A DNA stretch of 64,000 nucleotides from Acanthosepion esculentum (Eukaryota; Mollusca; Cephalopoda; Sepiida; Sepiidae), in contig OZ038508.1 in the NCBI GenBank assembly GCA_964036315.1, positions 42,582,935-42,646,934 of the forward strand. The letters run 5' to 3'. The position numbers were made by a program, and so were the translations under genes. Position 1 is the first letter of the stretch; the number at the start of each line of letters is the position of its first letter. This document shows, in pieces, positions 12,540-23,090 of the stretch. The notes beneath the pieces were generated by a model. The model did not search any database, was not told the origin of the DNA, and worked only from the letters and a program-made list of their open reading frames with translations.

Positions 12540-12905
12540 TGGTGAATGGATTATGCGATATATATGTAAGAGGAGGATGTAATAATGGTTGAATGTGATA
12601 GGATATAAGATAGATACTAGTAACACTCTACTTGAAGAGGATTGCAGTTATAGTATTCTGCGAAGCATCCACGGTATTGGTTTATGGGAGAGAATGTCTG
12701 CGTCTGAATTCATCTTTGCAGTTGAAATATAGAAAGAAGGAGGGTGATTCCATTCTGTGGACCTAGCATGCCGGTTTTTATCTGTCATTATGTGGATGAT
12801 GAGGCTCCACACTAAATATTCCATTTTCGGTCTGATCTGACTTTTGTAAGAATAAATAATGACAGGAGTAAAATACTTCCGGGGAAGATAGAAAGATCTA
12901 AAATA
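12540..12905 (-). pseudogene. Jockey-like LINE C-terminal fragment
   Basis: The minus strand reads IYSYKSQIRPKMEY near 12800-12880, matching the 'Y-x-x-x-RP-x-MEY' segment that follows the reverse-transcriptase domain in this LINE type. Downstream sequence is weakly like the conserved C-terminal tail. Only the end of the element is present, with several disruptions. Confidence 0.6.
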
Positions 12906-13030
12906 AAAATAAAAAAATAAAAAAAAAACTTTTCAGTCTACTGAGCAATGGATTGTACAGGATGTAGCCGAAAAACCTCCCCCATAATGGTAAAAAACCT
13001 CCCCCATAATGGTAAGACACTAGCTAAATG

Positions 13031-13315
13031 TCAGTGGTTCTCAATTTTTTAAATTTTTTTTTAGCTATGGACAACTTTTGCTCTTAATTTTAACGATTAA
13101 TAAAAAAAGAGCTTATTTTCTACTAATAGATACGTTTAGGCATTGTATTATACAAATAATAAATGCATATGCTTAATTTTGAAGAAAACCGAATTTATTG
13201 AAAATAACCTTGTATTTAACAACTAAATTCTATGAATCATTTATGTACCGTATGAAATAAATTTTTGGTGGGGACCCTAGTAATGTCCATATGGATCCCG
13301 CTTGAGCACCACTGA
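13031..13315. mobile_element. hAT-type MITE with 8-bp target duplication
   Basis: Terminal inverted repeats TCAGTGGTTCTCAA (13031-13044) and TTGAGCACCACTGA (13302-13315) match at 13 of 14 positions. They are flanked by GCTAAATG (13023-13030) and GATAAATG (13316-13323), an 8-bp duplication with one mismatch. CAGTGGTTCTCAA ends and 8-bp duplications are typical of hAT elements. The 285-bp interior has no open frame, so this is a non-autonomous derivative. Confidence 0.85.
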
Positions 13316-13368
13316 GATAAATGAAGAGTCAGTTGTCACTAAAGTGTGAAATTATTATTCTGGGAAAT

Positions 13369-13372
<4 letters not shown>

Positions 13373-13434
<62 letters not shown>

Positions 13435-13445
13435 GTATATATATT
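13373..13445. repeat. (TA)n microsatellite
   Basis: Long TA run with a few TG/CA interruptions at its right end, directly next to the outer end of the inverted-repeat arm at 13449. Confidence 0.9.
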
Positions 13446-13448
13446 AAA

Positions 13449-13723
13449 CCAGCATGTCACGTGATGTACCTAAAAATAGAGAATGACATACATGATTTTT
13501 TTTTCTCGCTTGAAAGGTCCAGTATTTCATTGTCGTATGTTTTAGCAATTAAAGTCAGAATTTAAATATATATATATTTACCTTGTGATGGTAATATTAG
13601 CCGTTTCTTTACAAGGTAATAGTGAGCGAGCCGCCAGTATTGCTTTCGGTTTGAATCTATAAAACCTTTCTCTTAAGGCAATAGGTAGATTTTATCACTC
13701 TTTCCAGTAATTTGGGAGATTAA
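13449..13723 (-). repeat. Left arm of a long inverted repeat (LINE-like 3' end, minus orientation)
   Basis: This 275-bp arm is the reverse complement of 15559-15830 with few differences by eye, including the ends CCAGCATGTCACGTGATGTA and GGGAGATTAA. A more diverged relative at about 52935-53080 suggests the arm derives from the C-terminus and 3' end of an RTE-like LINE. Here it is bounded by (TA)n tracts on both sides. Confidence 0.85.
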
Positions 13724-14396
13724 TATATATATATATATATATATTATCGTTTAAATTATGTAAAAGTTAAAACAACAAAGACAACTCATTTTAACAGATT
13801 CGTTTACCAAAATTACACAATACGTAAATAAATAAGTAAATTTATTCAATAAAATAGACATTGGCTTCAATAACGGCCTCCAGACGACATCGGAACGTCT
13901 CCTTGTTTAAGCTGGTGAATGATGCCATAATCCTTGCCTTCATTTCATCTTTCGTGTTAGAAAGAGTTTTGTTGGCCACTTCCTCAACTGCACCCCACAC
14001 ACAATAATCGGTCTAGGGGGTCAGGTGACCAGATGTAAAGGGTGAAGTGATCGCAGGAATACTGGCACCAATGATACATGCCACACAAGCAGGAGAACCC
14101 AAAGTCCTGTTTCGAGATATAGCAGGTACTCTCTTGACCCAGGGCAGCACTGCATCCTCCAGTCACGATGTAGCCCTCCATGTTGAGTCTGAGGCCCTTG
14201 GAGAAAATTAATAGAGGTATAACGTCGTCATTACTAGCGATCACTCCAAACACCTTCGTAATCATCATTAAACTCATCCATCTCTTTCCGAATTCTTTGC
14301 ACTTTCTTTAGAGTTACACCCAAATACTGTGAAATATTCATATTGGTGCTTCTGGCACGAATGTCAAAATGGAGACAATTTACCCATCGCATCCTT
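13724..14396 (-). mobile_element. Mariner-like element, internally deleted and degenerate
   Basis: The minus strand reads from a terminal-repeat-like GGATGCGATGGGTAAATTGTC (about 14376-14396) into a helix-turn-helix region (NISQYLGVTLKKVQRIRKEM), then after an abrupt join at NDDYEG into VFGVIASNDDVIP and GLRLNMEGYIV of the catalytic domain. Remnants of the C-terminal DPLDxxxxGAVE region follow. The block with the first catalytic Asp is absent and frameshifts occur. At 13724-13745 the outer terminal repeat is missing and a (TA)n tract takes its place. Related to 35310-36132. Confidence 0.85.
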
Positions 14397-14689
14397 GGTT
14401 TCTCGTGTGAACATGTGTCTCCATAGATGCTCATAGCATGGTACCTCATTCAGAGCGCAACTGTTCATCGTAATTGCAATGTATATTAATCTCTTCAGAC
14501 TAATATTCGAGTCTCCGTTTTTCCCCCATGTCCTACTGTTTCAGTAATATTCAATTCTTCTAGTAGAATCTATAGGCGGAGATAGTTAGCATTTAGACGT
14601 CCGTAGGGAATAAGGTAATTAAGTAAACGAATATGGTAGGATAATACAGAATCAAAATCATAACCTGAAAACGAGAACCCACTTTTCAA

Positions 14690-15010
14690 ATTGTTTCGTC
14701 AGTTCCAAACACTCTTATGGATGCCATGCTTGGCGTCCAACAAATTCAGATATATTTGTCATCTGTTTTCTCAGATCAGTGATTAAAATGGCTTCAAACT
14801 AATGGATTTTTGTGAAATGTTAAATACAATTCATCACACCAGACTGGTACTACAAAATCACAAAGAGGCTTACCAAATAGAAAAATTGCATCACGTCAAG
14901 AACAGCAAAAAATATGTAGCACATTTAACAGGAATGGAAAATAATAACATAATCAAGCTGTTGACTTTCCACACTACCTTCAATATAAGTATGAAATGAA
15001 ACTCCGTTCA
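14690..15010 (+). pseudogene. RTE-like LINE C-terminal fragment
   Basis: Shares sequence with 15260-15540 and 52610-52930 (GATGCCATGC, TTTCTCAGATC near its start, and NNNIIK-LTFHTT translated near 14940-14985). The conserved protein reading resembles the 'RLKWIAHV ... QLTFHTT' tail of RTE-like endonuclease/reverse-transcriptase LINEs. Highly disrupted. Confidence 0.5.
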
Positions 15011-15259
15011 ATACGTGAAAGATCGATAACAGATACTGAACAGGGGATTTAATTTTTTTTCATTTTTAAAAAAATTCTACTGAGTGTAACACCACAAGTT
15101 ATGGACAAGTTCATGTTAGCATAGAAGGCCATATCTTATAGCAGTTAATTCTTCAGTTAATTTCGATTCGTTGTTGTAATATTACCCCCATCCCTCGAAA
15201 CAACTGGGAGCAAAGTATTTTATTTTCACTGCTTAGTGTTGCATGGCAGTGAAACGCAG

Positions 15260-15830
15260 TCTGGATACCCAGACATGTTGACAAAACTGTTCAGAAATAT
15301 CTAAAATATCATTTTATACAAATGTTTTCTAGGATCAATGGTTAAAAATGACTTTGAGCAAGTAAAGTATGTCGGTTTTGGCGAAGACTGTCCTTCTTCG
15401 AAAATTGTTGGTTAGGGCTACGGAATCTTAAACAAAGAACTGTGCCAAATAACAGGAGACACATCGTTTGAGGACTACCAACAGCAGCAACGGCTAAAAT
15501 GGATAGCACATGTAAGTGATGTCGACATTTCACGCGACTTTAAATAAAAGGTTAGGAATTAATCTCCCATTAATACTGGAAAGAGTGATAAAATCTACCT
15601 ATTGCTTTAAGAGAAAGGTTTTATAGATTCAAACCGAAAGCAATACTGGCAGCTCGCTCACTATTACCTTGTAAAGAAACGGCTAATATTACCATCAAAA
15701 GGTAAATATATATATTTAAATTCTAACTTTAATTGCTAAAACATACGACAATGAAATACTGGACATTTCAAGCGAGAAAGAAATCATGTATGTCATTCAC
15801 TATTTTTAGTTACATCACGTGACATGCTGG
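15260..15830 (+). pseudogene. RTE-like LINE C-terminus and 3' end; right inverted-repeat arm at 15559-15830
   Basis: A frame near 15433-15545 reads NKELCQITGDTSFEDYQQQQ then RLKWIAHV before stops, similar to the 'L-x-x-x-x-G-...-RxxKWIGHV' tail of RTE-like LINEs. The last 272 bp are the inverted partner of 13449-13723. Relatives: 14690-15010 and 52610-53080. Confidence 0.6.
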
Positions 15831-15834
15831 GCGA

Positions 15835-16453
15835 GTGTTGAATCGCCGACAAGTGCGAGAGAATGCAGTGGTAAATCCTTATAATAGCCATCGATTATGT
15901 TGAACACATGGCAAAATTCCTGGATATAAAATGATAATTTTCAAAGCCGGCGGATTAATTCACTTGGTAGCCTGACGGAACACATCTTCCATCATTTTCT
16001 TTATATCGATTTCATGTTGCACAAACCAAAGGTACTTACATATATATAACTTATTATTATGGACATTGTATTCAGAGGCTACACATGCTCGAAAAGACGT
16101 TTGTGTTTTTTTAATACAAAAGCCTAGTGTCCTAGAGACTAAAGAACACGCAAATATAAGTCTACAGTAAGTATTATATCGGTATAACCAGAATTCTAAT
16201 AAATATTGTAGAATTAGTCTAATTCATTTTCTTTTCATTATAATACATGCTATTATTGATCAAAAATAAAAAATTATAATTTTGCAGGTAAAGCGGAGTG
16301 TGCGGATGACTGGGGCAAAGAGTTTGAATGTCTGAGGGATTGATATGTGTATTATATGATTTTATAATAAATACAATAAGTTGTAATGTATATTTACTTT
16401 GGTTGCCATTAACAATAAGAAACATCACCGCGTTAAATAGTGCATTAATTGCT

Positions 16454-16455
<2 letters not shown>
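15835..16455. other. Unassigned DNA
   Basis: No recognisable gene or repeat. It separates the inverted-repeat complex from the next (TA)n tract. Confidence 0.4.

Positions 16456-16457
<2 letters not shown>

Positions 16458-16504
<47 letters not shown>
16458..16504. repeat. (TA)n microsatellite
   Basis: Pure TA run ending directly at the left end of the MITE that follows. Confidence 0.95.
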
Positions 16505-16507
<3 letters not shown>

Positions 16508-16795
16508 CATACAATAGGAATTGAGATTAAATTGTAAGGATTTTTAAAGCGATTAGATTAATAAGAGAAAAGAAAATTCCAGAACGAATGTCAGGCAGGA
16601 CAGCATGTCGTTTCGAAATTTATTGCGGAGTGAATTGCATCATGGTTCTCTTTTCCTCACAGACAGTGCCCAATTGAAATAAATTTTCTTTTCTCTTATT
16701 AACGTAATCGGTTTGAAAATCCTTACAAATTAATCAAAATTTGTAAGGTGAAATGATTATAATCTTGAAGTAATCTTAATTCCTATTGTATTTAA
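16505..16795. mobile_element. MITE-like element with two nested inverted-repeat pairs
   Basis: Outer arms, ACAATAGGAATTGAGATTAA (from about 16511) and AATCTTAATTCCTATTGT (16772-16789), match with one mismatch. Inner 47-bp arms 16532-16578 and 16682-16728 (TTGTAAGGATTTT ... AAGAGAAAAGAAAATT) match with few differences. About 43 bp with an extra TTTGTAAGG lies between the right inner and outer arms. No open frame. Superfamily not recognised. Confidence 0.75.
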
Positions 16796-16955
16796 TTTAT
16801 ACGCTCTGTTTGAATAAAACATTGAGCTCTCTATGTGAATCAGTTTTAATATTTTATATTATTGGGATCCACTTCGATTATATACCAAAGGATTATTATA
16901 TATACATATATATATATATATCATACTTATATTTGTAAAAAAACTGATGGAATAT

Positions 16956-16958
16956 GTA

Positions 16959-17014
<56 letters not shown>

Positions 17015-17017
17015 TAC
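16956..17017. repeat. Perfect palindrome centred on (TA)n
   Basis: GTATGTGCA (16956-16964) and TGCACATAC (17009-17017) flank about 44 bp of TA, giving a self-complementary block able to extrude a cruciform. Confidence 0.9.
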
Positions 17018-17019
17018 AC

Positions 17020-17400
17020 ACTAAACAAAGATACATACATATGCATATTGTGAATTATTGTGATTTAAAATCTTTATGTAAGAGAAATGATTGTTAAATC
17101 GATGTATTTACATGAGAGAAATCATATACTAAATGCATATGTGTGTGTGCATGTGAGCTTACATATGTGTATGTGTGTGTAACATATATTGAATTATAGT
17201 ATATGAGACGTTGGTGTTAGTTATTCATTATAGACAAATAATACGGTCGATTTTAAATAACGGTTGAGTGGAAAGATTTTAAGTAGCCATATTGAAATTA
17301 GTCTATTATTGAAAATTTGTAGCTTTGTACCCTCACTGTCTGCAAATTACAGACACAATATTTACTCCATTAGAAGTTGTGGGTGCTGTCGAATGCCGAT
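17020..17400. other. Unassigned AT-rich DNA with short TG runs
   Basis: TG/TA patches near 17140-17190 only. Confidence 0.4.
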
Positions 17401-18760
17401 GGGTTGATTAAAGAAGGTGGGAAAAACAGTAGGAAACTATAAAAAATGCGAGGGCGTCAGAATAACTCAAATAAGGCAGGGAAAAGTTTAACAAAATACA
17501 ATTCGAAAGAATATGTTGAAAGGAGAGAAAGGAGACGTTAATATTAGGTAGAAAAGGAAGGAAGTCAAAAGAAGTGCGTTTATTTGAAATTGGACTATTA
17601 AAATGTGGAAAGGAATAATAGAATAAAGAAATGAAAATGAGAAAGAAATGAAAAGAAGTGATAAATTTGGAGAGAGGAAACGGAAGAAGAAGAAAAGAAG
17701 AGGAAGGAGAAAAAAGAAGAGGAAGAAGAAGAAGAGGAAGAAGAAGAAGAGAAAGTGGAAGGAGTAGAGAAAGAAAAGAATGAGGAATAAGAAAAAAGAG
17801 GAGGAAAAAGAAGAGGAAGAGGAAAAAGAAGAGGAAGAGGAAAAAGAAGAGGAAGAGGAAAAAGAAGAGGAAGAGGAAAAAGAAGAGAAAGAGGAAAAAG
17901 AAGAGAAAGAGGAAAAAGAAGAGAAAGAGGAAAAAGAAGAGAAAGAGGAAAAAGAAGAGAAAGAGGAAAAAGAAGAGAAAGAGGAAAAAGAAGAGAAAGA
18001 GGAAAAAGAAGAGAAAGAGGAAAAAGAAGAGAAAGAGGAAAAAGAAGAGAAAGAGGAAAAAGAAGAGAAAGAGGAAAAAGAAGAGAAAGAGGAAAAAGAA
18101 GAGAAAGAGGAAAAATGGGAGAAAGAAGGTGTTAAATAAGAAGAATGTCTGAAAAGAAGAAAAAGAAGAATGTGAAAGAAATATTAGGTATATGAGATTG
18201 TTTCATTTTGATGTTCTTCATAAACGAAGAAAAAAACGAGGGTGAGGTAGAAAATGTATCAGAAAAACAAAGAAGATGGAAAGAGAGACAAGGAGAAAGG
18301 TGAAATAGAAAAAGTCAAGGAGGAAGAGTTGGGTCAAAGTTGAAAAATAAATGGAGAAGAGCGTACAGGCATGTGGTGCGAGTGAGGCAAAAGAGAGAAA
18401 GCGAGAAAAACGAAAAATCAAAGAAAATGAATAAACAAAAGTAAAAAAAATGGATGATAAAAACATCGTATTGATTAGTCTGCTGAAAGAAGAAGCGAGA
18501 AGGAAGAATAAAGGCTGACTAAGTAAAAATCTTCCAATAGAATAATGAGGCGGGGCGGGTTAAAAGGAGGAGACACACACACAACTAGAGGAAAACAAGA
18601 AGAAGATGACTAAAATATACTGGAGGAAAAATGAAAGATGAAGAAAGGGAAAAGGAAAGTATGTGACTGAAAGTAAGAGCAGAAAAAAGAAAAGGAATTA
18701 AAATAAGGAACGTGAAAGTAAGGGGAGGGAAATAAACAAAAAAAAATTAGATAGAAAAAT
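17400..18760 (+). repeat. Second purine-rich domain
   Basis: Plus strand is mostly A and G for about 1.35 kb, densest at 17640-18130. It resembles 2930-5150 in orientation and texture. Confidence 0.8.
17780..18130 (+). repeat. 18-bp purine minisatellite (Lys/Glu-encoding if read)
   Basis: About four units with GAGGAAGAGGAAAAAGAA, then about 13 with GAGAAAGAGGAAAAAGAA. The 119-codon plus-strand frame is a KEEKEE repeat with no unique flanking coding sequence, start context or domain. I treat it as a repeat and not a gene, although charged coiled-coil-like proteins of this composition do exist. Confidence 0.9.
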
Positions 18761-19180
18761 CCACTCGAGAGAGAAGAATGGTTTTGATTTTTAAAATTAC
18801 AAGGGTAATTTTACATTTAAAACAAAATCTGGCCTTTTATTGAAACAGAAAACTCGTCTTCTAATGAGCTCAAAAACCTTTTCCTAACCTCCTACATTCA
18901 GAAATAAAAGAAAATAAAAAAAATCACTACATTTTTGACTAGATTCCATTTATTGGTTGAAAAAGATAAGCACAACATGAAATGGATGAACAAAATATAT
19001 AAATTAGACTGAATAAATACAAATACGAACAACGGGTGTTTTTCCCGCCAATTTTCTCGCTTTGTGATTACATCTTCTGCAAAATTCCGCCACGTTGCTT
19101 TTGTAACTGGTTATTGATAGCTGGACGTGTATTTATTAGATCGAGATATCAAGACATTTAAATAAAACTAACTGAAATGA

Positions 19181-19234
<54 letters not shown>

Positions 19235-19880
19235 CACGTGTGTGCGTGTGGATGTGTTCATATTTTCCTATTAGCCAGTATTTTCATATCTATTTTAGTT
19301 TGCCTTAATCTGTTTGGCAATCAACATATCGGCATCCACTTTACCTAAATAAATCATGTATTTCTCTCAAGCTGTACAATTTTTCGCTCATTCTCTTTGG
19401 GTCAATCTCTGTTTATCTAAAATGATTTGTATCTGTCTAACTTCCCTCTACTCTTGCCTATCGAATAGTCGGTTTCAAATGCCGAATAAGAACAAAATAT
19501 TTAAATTATCAGAAACATAATATACGAGAGGGACTCAAATAAATGTGAGTATATTTTTCTCGAAGAGAGAAATAATTCCATTTCATACATAAATGCGTAT
19601 AAAGCTGGATAAGATCTGCTGAAGTTTCTGAGGTGAGAGAATATGTTAATGAAAGACTTAATAAACATTCATTTTTAACGACAAGCATTGTTTGATATCA
19701 TGGGATTTTAATAAACAAGAAGGTTCAAATAAAGTGCTGGAAAGTGTCATAAATTTCAGTGTTAATAAATGTTATCCGCCTGTTTATTTGAGAGGCAAGA
19801 GTATGGAACTTTTTTTTAACCATTAACATATCTATTGCTTTCTATTTTAAAATTCAAAGTACATTTCCTTCTAGATTTAT
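18760..19880. other. Unassigned DNA with a (TA)n tract
   Basis: Contains a (TA)n run at about 19182-19231 followed by a short TG run. Nothing coding recognised. Confidence 0.5.
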
Positions 19881-19889
19881 CCGTTCTTT

Positions 19890-20240
19890 GAATATTACTG
19901 GAACATACAGTCTAGGGCTCCAACTATATATTTAGAGATACTTGGTAAAATCCAAAGAAGATTCTGCAATGTTATTGGTTCTGACCTGGCATTTTCCCTA
20001 CCGTCGTAACATAGCTTTCCTGTGCCTTTCATCGTAATTGTTCTTAGGAAATTTCATCTATGGTACCAAGACTATGAATGTAAGCGCAGAACGATATTCG
20101 CAACAAAGTCTCATCATTTAACTGTATGCTCCCAGATTTTTGTCTTGCACATCTAGCTTGTGGAACTCTGTTCCGTCTTCTTGCTTTCCAGTCAAACTTG
20201 TTCTTAAAAAATGCGATGTTAATCATTATCTACTGTTTTC
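19890..20240 (+). pseudogene. Jockey-like LINE C-terminal fragment
   Basis: Plus-strand reading across frames gives APTIYLEILGKIQRRFCNVI (about 19918-19977) and LWNSVPSSCFPVKL-like sequence near 20160-20200. These correspond to the 'xAPxxYLxxLDxIQRRxxxLI ... LWNSLP' tail of jockey-like LINEs. Frame changes and stops show decay. Confidence 0.75.
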
Positions 20241-20339
20241 TTAATTCCTGTTTTTTTATTTTTCCGTTTATTTAATAATGTTTCCTTAAAAGTTTAAATT
20301 AATGTTTGCACAATTGAAATCGATGGATATAACCCTAAG

Positions 20340-20530
20340 TCCCATGCTGACCGTTTTTCTTGTATTTCTAGCTTTTGGAAAAATCTTCTGGCTTCTTGTT
20401 CTCCAGTCAAGAATCGATCTTCAAACAATTAAATGCGATGTTAATCATTATCTTCTGTCATCTTAATTCCTCTTTTTTATTGTTCCCTTTCCTTAATAAT
20501 GCTTTCTTTCCTCATATTATGCAATATTCA
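20340..20530 (+). pseudogene. Second, shorter copy of the same LINE tail
   Basis: Repeats the final about 150 bp of the preceding fragment (CTAGCTTTTGGAA, CTCCAGTCAAGAAT, AAATGCGATGTTAATCATTA), including the C-terminal codons and 3' sequence. It is arranged as a direct partial duplication downstream of 19890-20240. Confidence 0.7.
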
Positions 20531-21075
20531 GTAACCCTTTAACATCTTAATGGTTTTATTTTCTTGCTTTAGGTGAAATGAATAAAAGTGGTTATGTACT
20601 TATTGAGCTACAAAATATATTCACGTCGATGATAGCAGCCTTAGTGACTTTATTTCATTGGTTGGGGTGAAATGATTAAAAAGATTCCTATACAGGACGC
20701 AAGATACATCCCCAGACATCCATAGCGACAGGAGAACCATCTACCCAATAGCTTAAATAAGATAGAAATCCCTGATGATTGTCTAGACAGACAAGCAACT
20801 CCAGGAAGCCAAAATTACAATAACAAAACATTGTAATAATAATAACAAATTCGTTGTCATTAAAGATATGATTTGATCCAAATAAACCTCGTTTCATGAG
20901 GTCTATTTGTATGCCATTTTCTACTTTTTTTTTTACATAATTGTTTTAAGATATTCGTTGGGACAATGATCCAAAATATTGTTTGTAATATTCGCAGGAA
21001 TGTTGATGGACACTGCCGCCCACTAAACCCAACTACGTCAACCACAGCGTATGTCTATCAATAAATATTTATATA
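20530..21075. other. Unassigned AT-rich DNA
   Basis: No recognisable features. Short minus frames at 20688-21045 have no known motifs. Confidence 0.4.
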
Positions 21076-21079
21076 ATTC

Positions 21080-21660
21080 TGTTCACTTGAACAGTCGCCG
21101 CTACGTAAATACCAGCATTATGTTGGGAGATTTTTATTTGAGCGATAAAACAGATACGATCTTTTTGTTCGTGCGGGGAAAAGCGAGGCTTGCGAAACAA
21201 CCGTGTTGATTTCGGACGTATTGACTCGACCCTCACCCGGCAGCCCCAGTGGTCACCCGCATATCTCTGGCTTTCCGTTATCCGTCAGCCACAACATTCG
21301 TCGAACTTGTCGCTCGTTTCGTTCGCTCTGAACACAATTATCCCGGAAGAGGGCGTTTGGGCCTTGGCCTTTTCCGATCGGCTCGTAAATAATTGTTACG
21401 CCACTTGGACTCCATATTAATTGACTCATCTGACGCCATGTTCACTAACGCTTTCGGGACTCACTTCAAACACATCGTATATTTATCGCTTCAACTGGCC
21501 GTCCATCAAGCGGAGACCCTTGAAGAGGGTTTGTATTTCGCTTGCTCGTTTCTCGCGATCGCGTCGACCTTACCGATTGCGGGAAAGTGGCGATTTCCGA
21601 AGAAATTCCAAGCACACAAGCCTCGCTTCAGTTTTCTTTGGTTCGAGACTTTCATTGTCT
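21080..21660. promoter_or_regulatory. CpG-rich island, possible promoter
   Basis: The densest CpG and GC stretch in the window, over about 580 bp. It includes CCCGGAAG (about 21342-21349), an ETS-like core. On the minus strand, ACATGGCGTC (about 21434-21443) has a YY1-like start context and opens a short frame. Plus-strand frames also cross it (21190-21420, 21393-21668) without known domains. A pyrimidine-rich domain begins at its right edge. Promoter or first exon is inferred from composition only; orientation is undecided. Confidence 0.4.
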
Positions 21661-23090
21661 TTATATGAAATCGTTTTTCTTTTCCTCTCTTTCTTTTTTT
21701 ATTCTTTTCTGTTCTCAGTTTCTTTTAATTTTTACATGTTTTTCGTATCTTGTGATTTTCTTAAAACTTTAAAATTTCTTAATTTTTGTTTCTTTATCTT
21801 TCTTGAAGACTATACCCTTTACACTCTTTAATCATTTTTTATTGATTCACCAATTTCTTTTAAAACTTTTCATTTTTTCTTTCAGTTTTTTTTTCTTTTC
21901 GTTTTCTTCTTCTCTTTAACTTATCTTCTTTCTCTTACAATTTCACCACCCTTTCTTTTTGTTTTCTCGTTGTTTCATTTTCTTCTCTTGAAATGTTCTC
22001 TTGCAATTTTCCTACCCTTTCCTTTTTCTTTCTGACAGTCTTATCTTTTCTTTTTTATTGTCATTTTCTTTCTGACAGTCTTTTCTTTTCTTTTTTATTG
22101 TCATTTTCTTTCTGACAGTCTTTTCTTTTCTTTTTTATTGTCATTTTCTTTCTGACAGTCTTTTCTTTTCTTTTTTATTGTCATTTTCTTTCTGACAGTC
22201 TTTTCTTTTCTTTTTTATTGTCATTTTCTTTCTGACAGTCTTTTCTTTTCTTTTTTATTGTCATTTTCTTTCTGACAGTCTTATCTTTTCTTTTTTATTG
22301 TCATTTTCTTTCTGACAGTCTTATCTTTTCTTTTTTATTGTCATTTTCTTTCTGACAGTCTTATCTTTTCTTTTTTATTGTCATTTTCTTTCTTACAGTC
22401 TTATCTTTTCTTTTTTATTGTCATTTTTCTTTCTGACAGTCTTATCTTTTCTTTTTTATTGTCATTTTCTTTCTGACAGTCTTATCTTTTCTTTTTTATT
22501 GTCATTTTCTTTCTGACAGTCTTATCTTTTCTTTTTTATTGTCATTTTCTTTCTTACAGTCTTATCTTTTCTTTTTTATTGTCATTTTCTTTCTTACAGT
22601 CTTATCTTTTCTTTTTTATTGTCATTTTCTGACAGTCTTATCTTTTCTTTTTTATTGTCATTTTCTTTCTGACAGTCTTATCTTTTCTTTTTTATTGTCA
22701 TTTTCTTTCTTACAGTCTTATCTTTTCTTTTTTATTGTCATTTTCTTTCTTACAGTCTTATCTTTTCTTTTTTATTGTCATTTTCTTTCTTACAGTCTTA
22801 TCTTTTCTTTTTTATTGTCATTTTCTTTCTTACAGTCTTATCTTTTCTTTTTTATTGTTATTTTCTTTCTTGTACAGTGTAAATCTTTCAGTTATTTTTC
22901 CTTCCTATTCTTTTTGCAATTTTTCTTTTTCAGATTTCTATAATTACTTTTATTATTTTTCTTTCATCGCTTTTCTCCTTCATTCTGGTATTCACCTCTT
23001 TTTACATTCTTTACTTAAATATATTCTTGTTTCCCATTTCTTAAATATGCTTCTATCTTATTTCCATTAATATATTTCTTTCTTGTATAT
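21660..23090 (-). repeat. Pyrimidine-rich domain (purines on the minus strand)
   Basis: Plus strand is mostly T and C for about 1.4 kb. Plus-strand frames such as 22539-22943 are Phe/Leu/Ser repeats from this bias and not genes. Confidence 0.85.
22021..22866. repeat. 40-bp pyrimidine minisatellite, 21 units in three variants
   Basis: Units recur every 40 bp from 22031 (with +1 and -5 slips). They differ at two diagnostic sites: GACAG or TACAG, and CTTATC or CTTTTC. In order: one GACAG/CTTATC, five GACAG/CTTTTC, three GACAG/CTTATC, then blocks mixing GACAG and TACAG, ending in four TACAG units. Confidence 0.95.

Noticed and set aside
17780..18139. 119-codon Lys/Glu-rich open frame
   Set aside because: It consists almost entirely of an 18-bp simple repeat, with no unique coding sequence or gene signals around it.
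22539..23070. Phe/Leu-rich plus-strand open frames that look like membrane proteins
   Set aside because: Translation of the 40-bp minisatellite and flanking pyrimidine tract.
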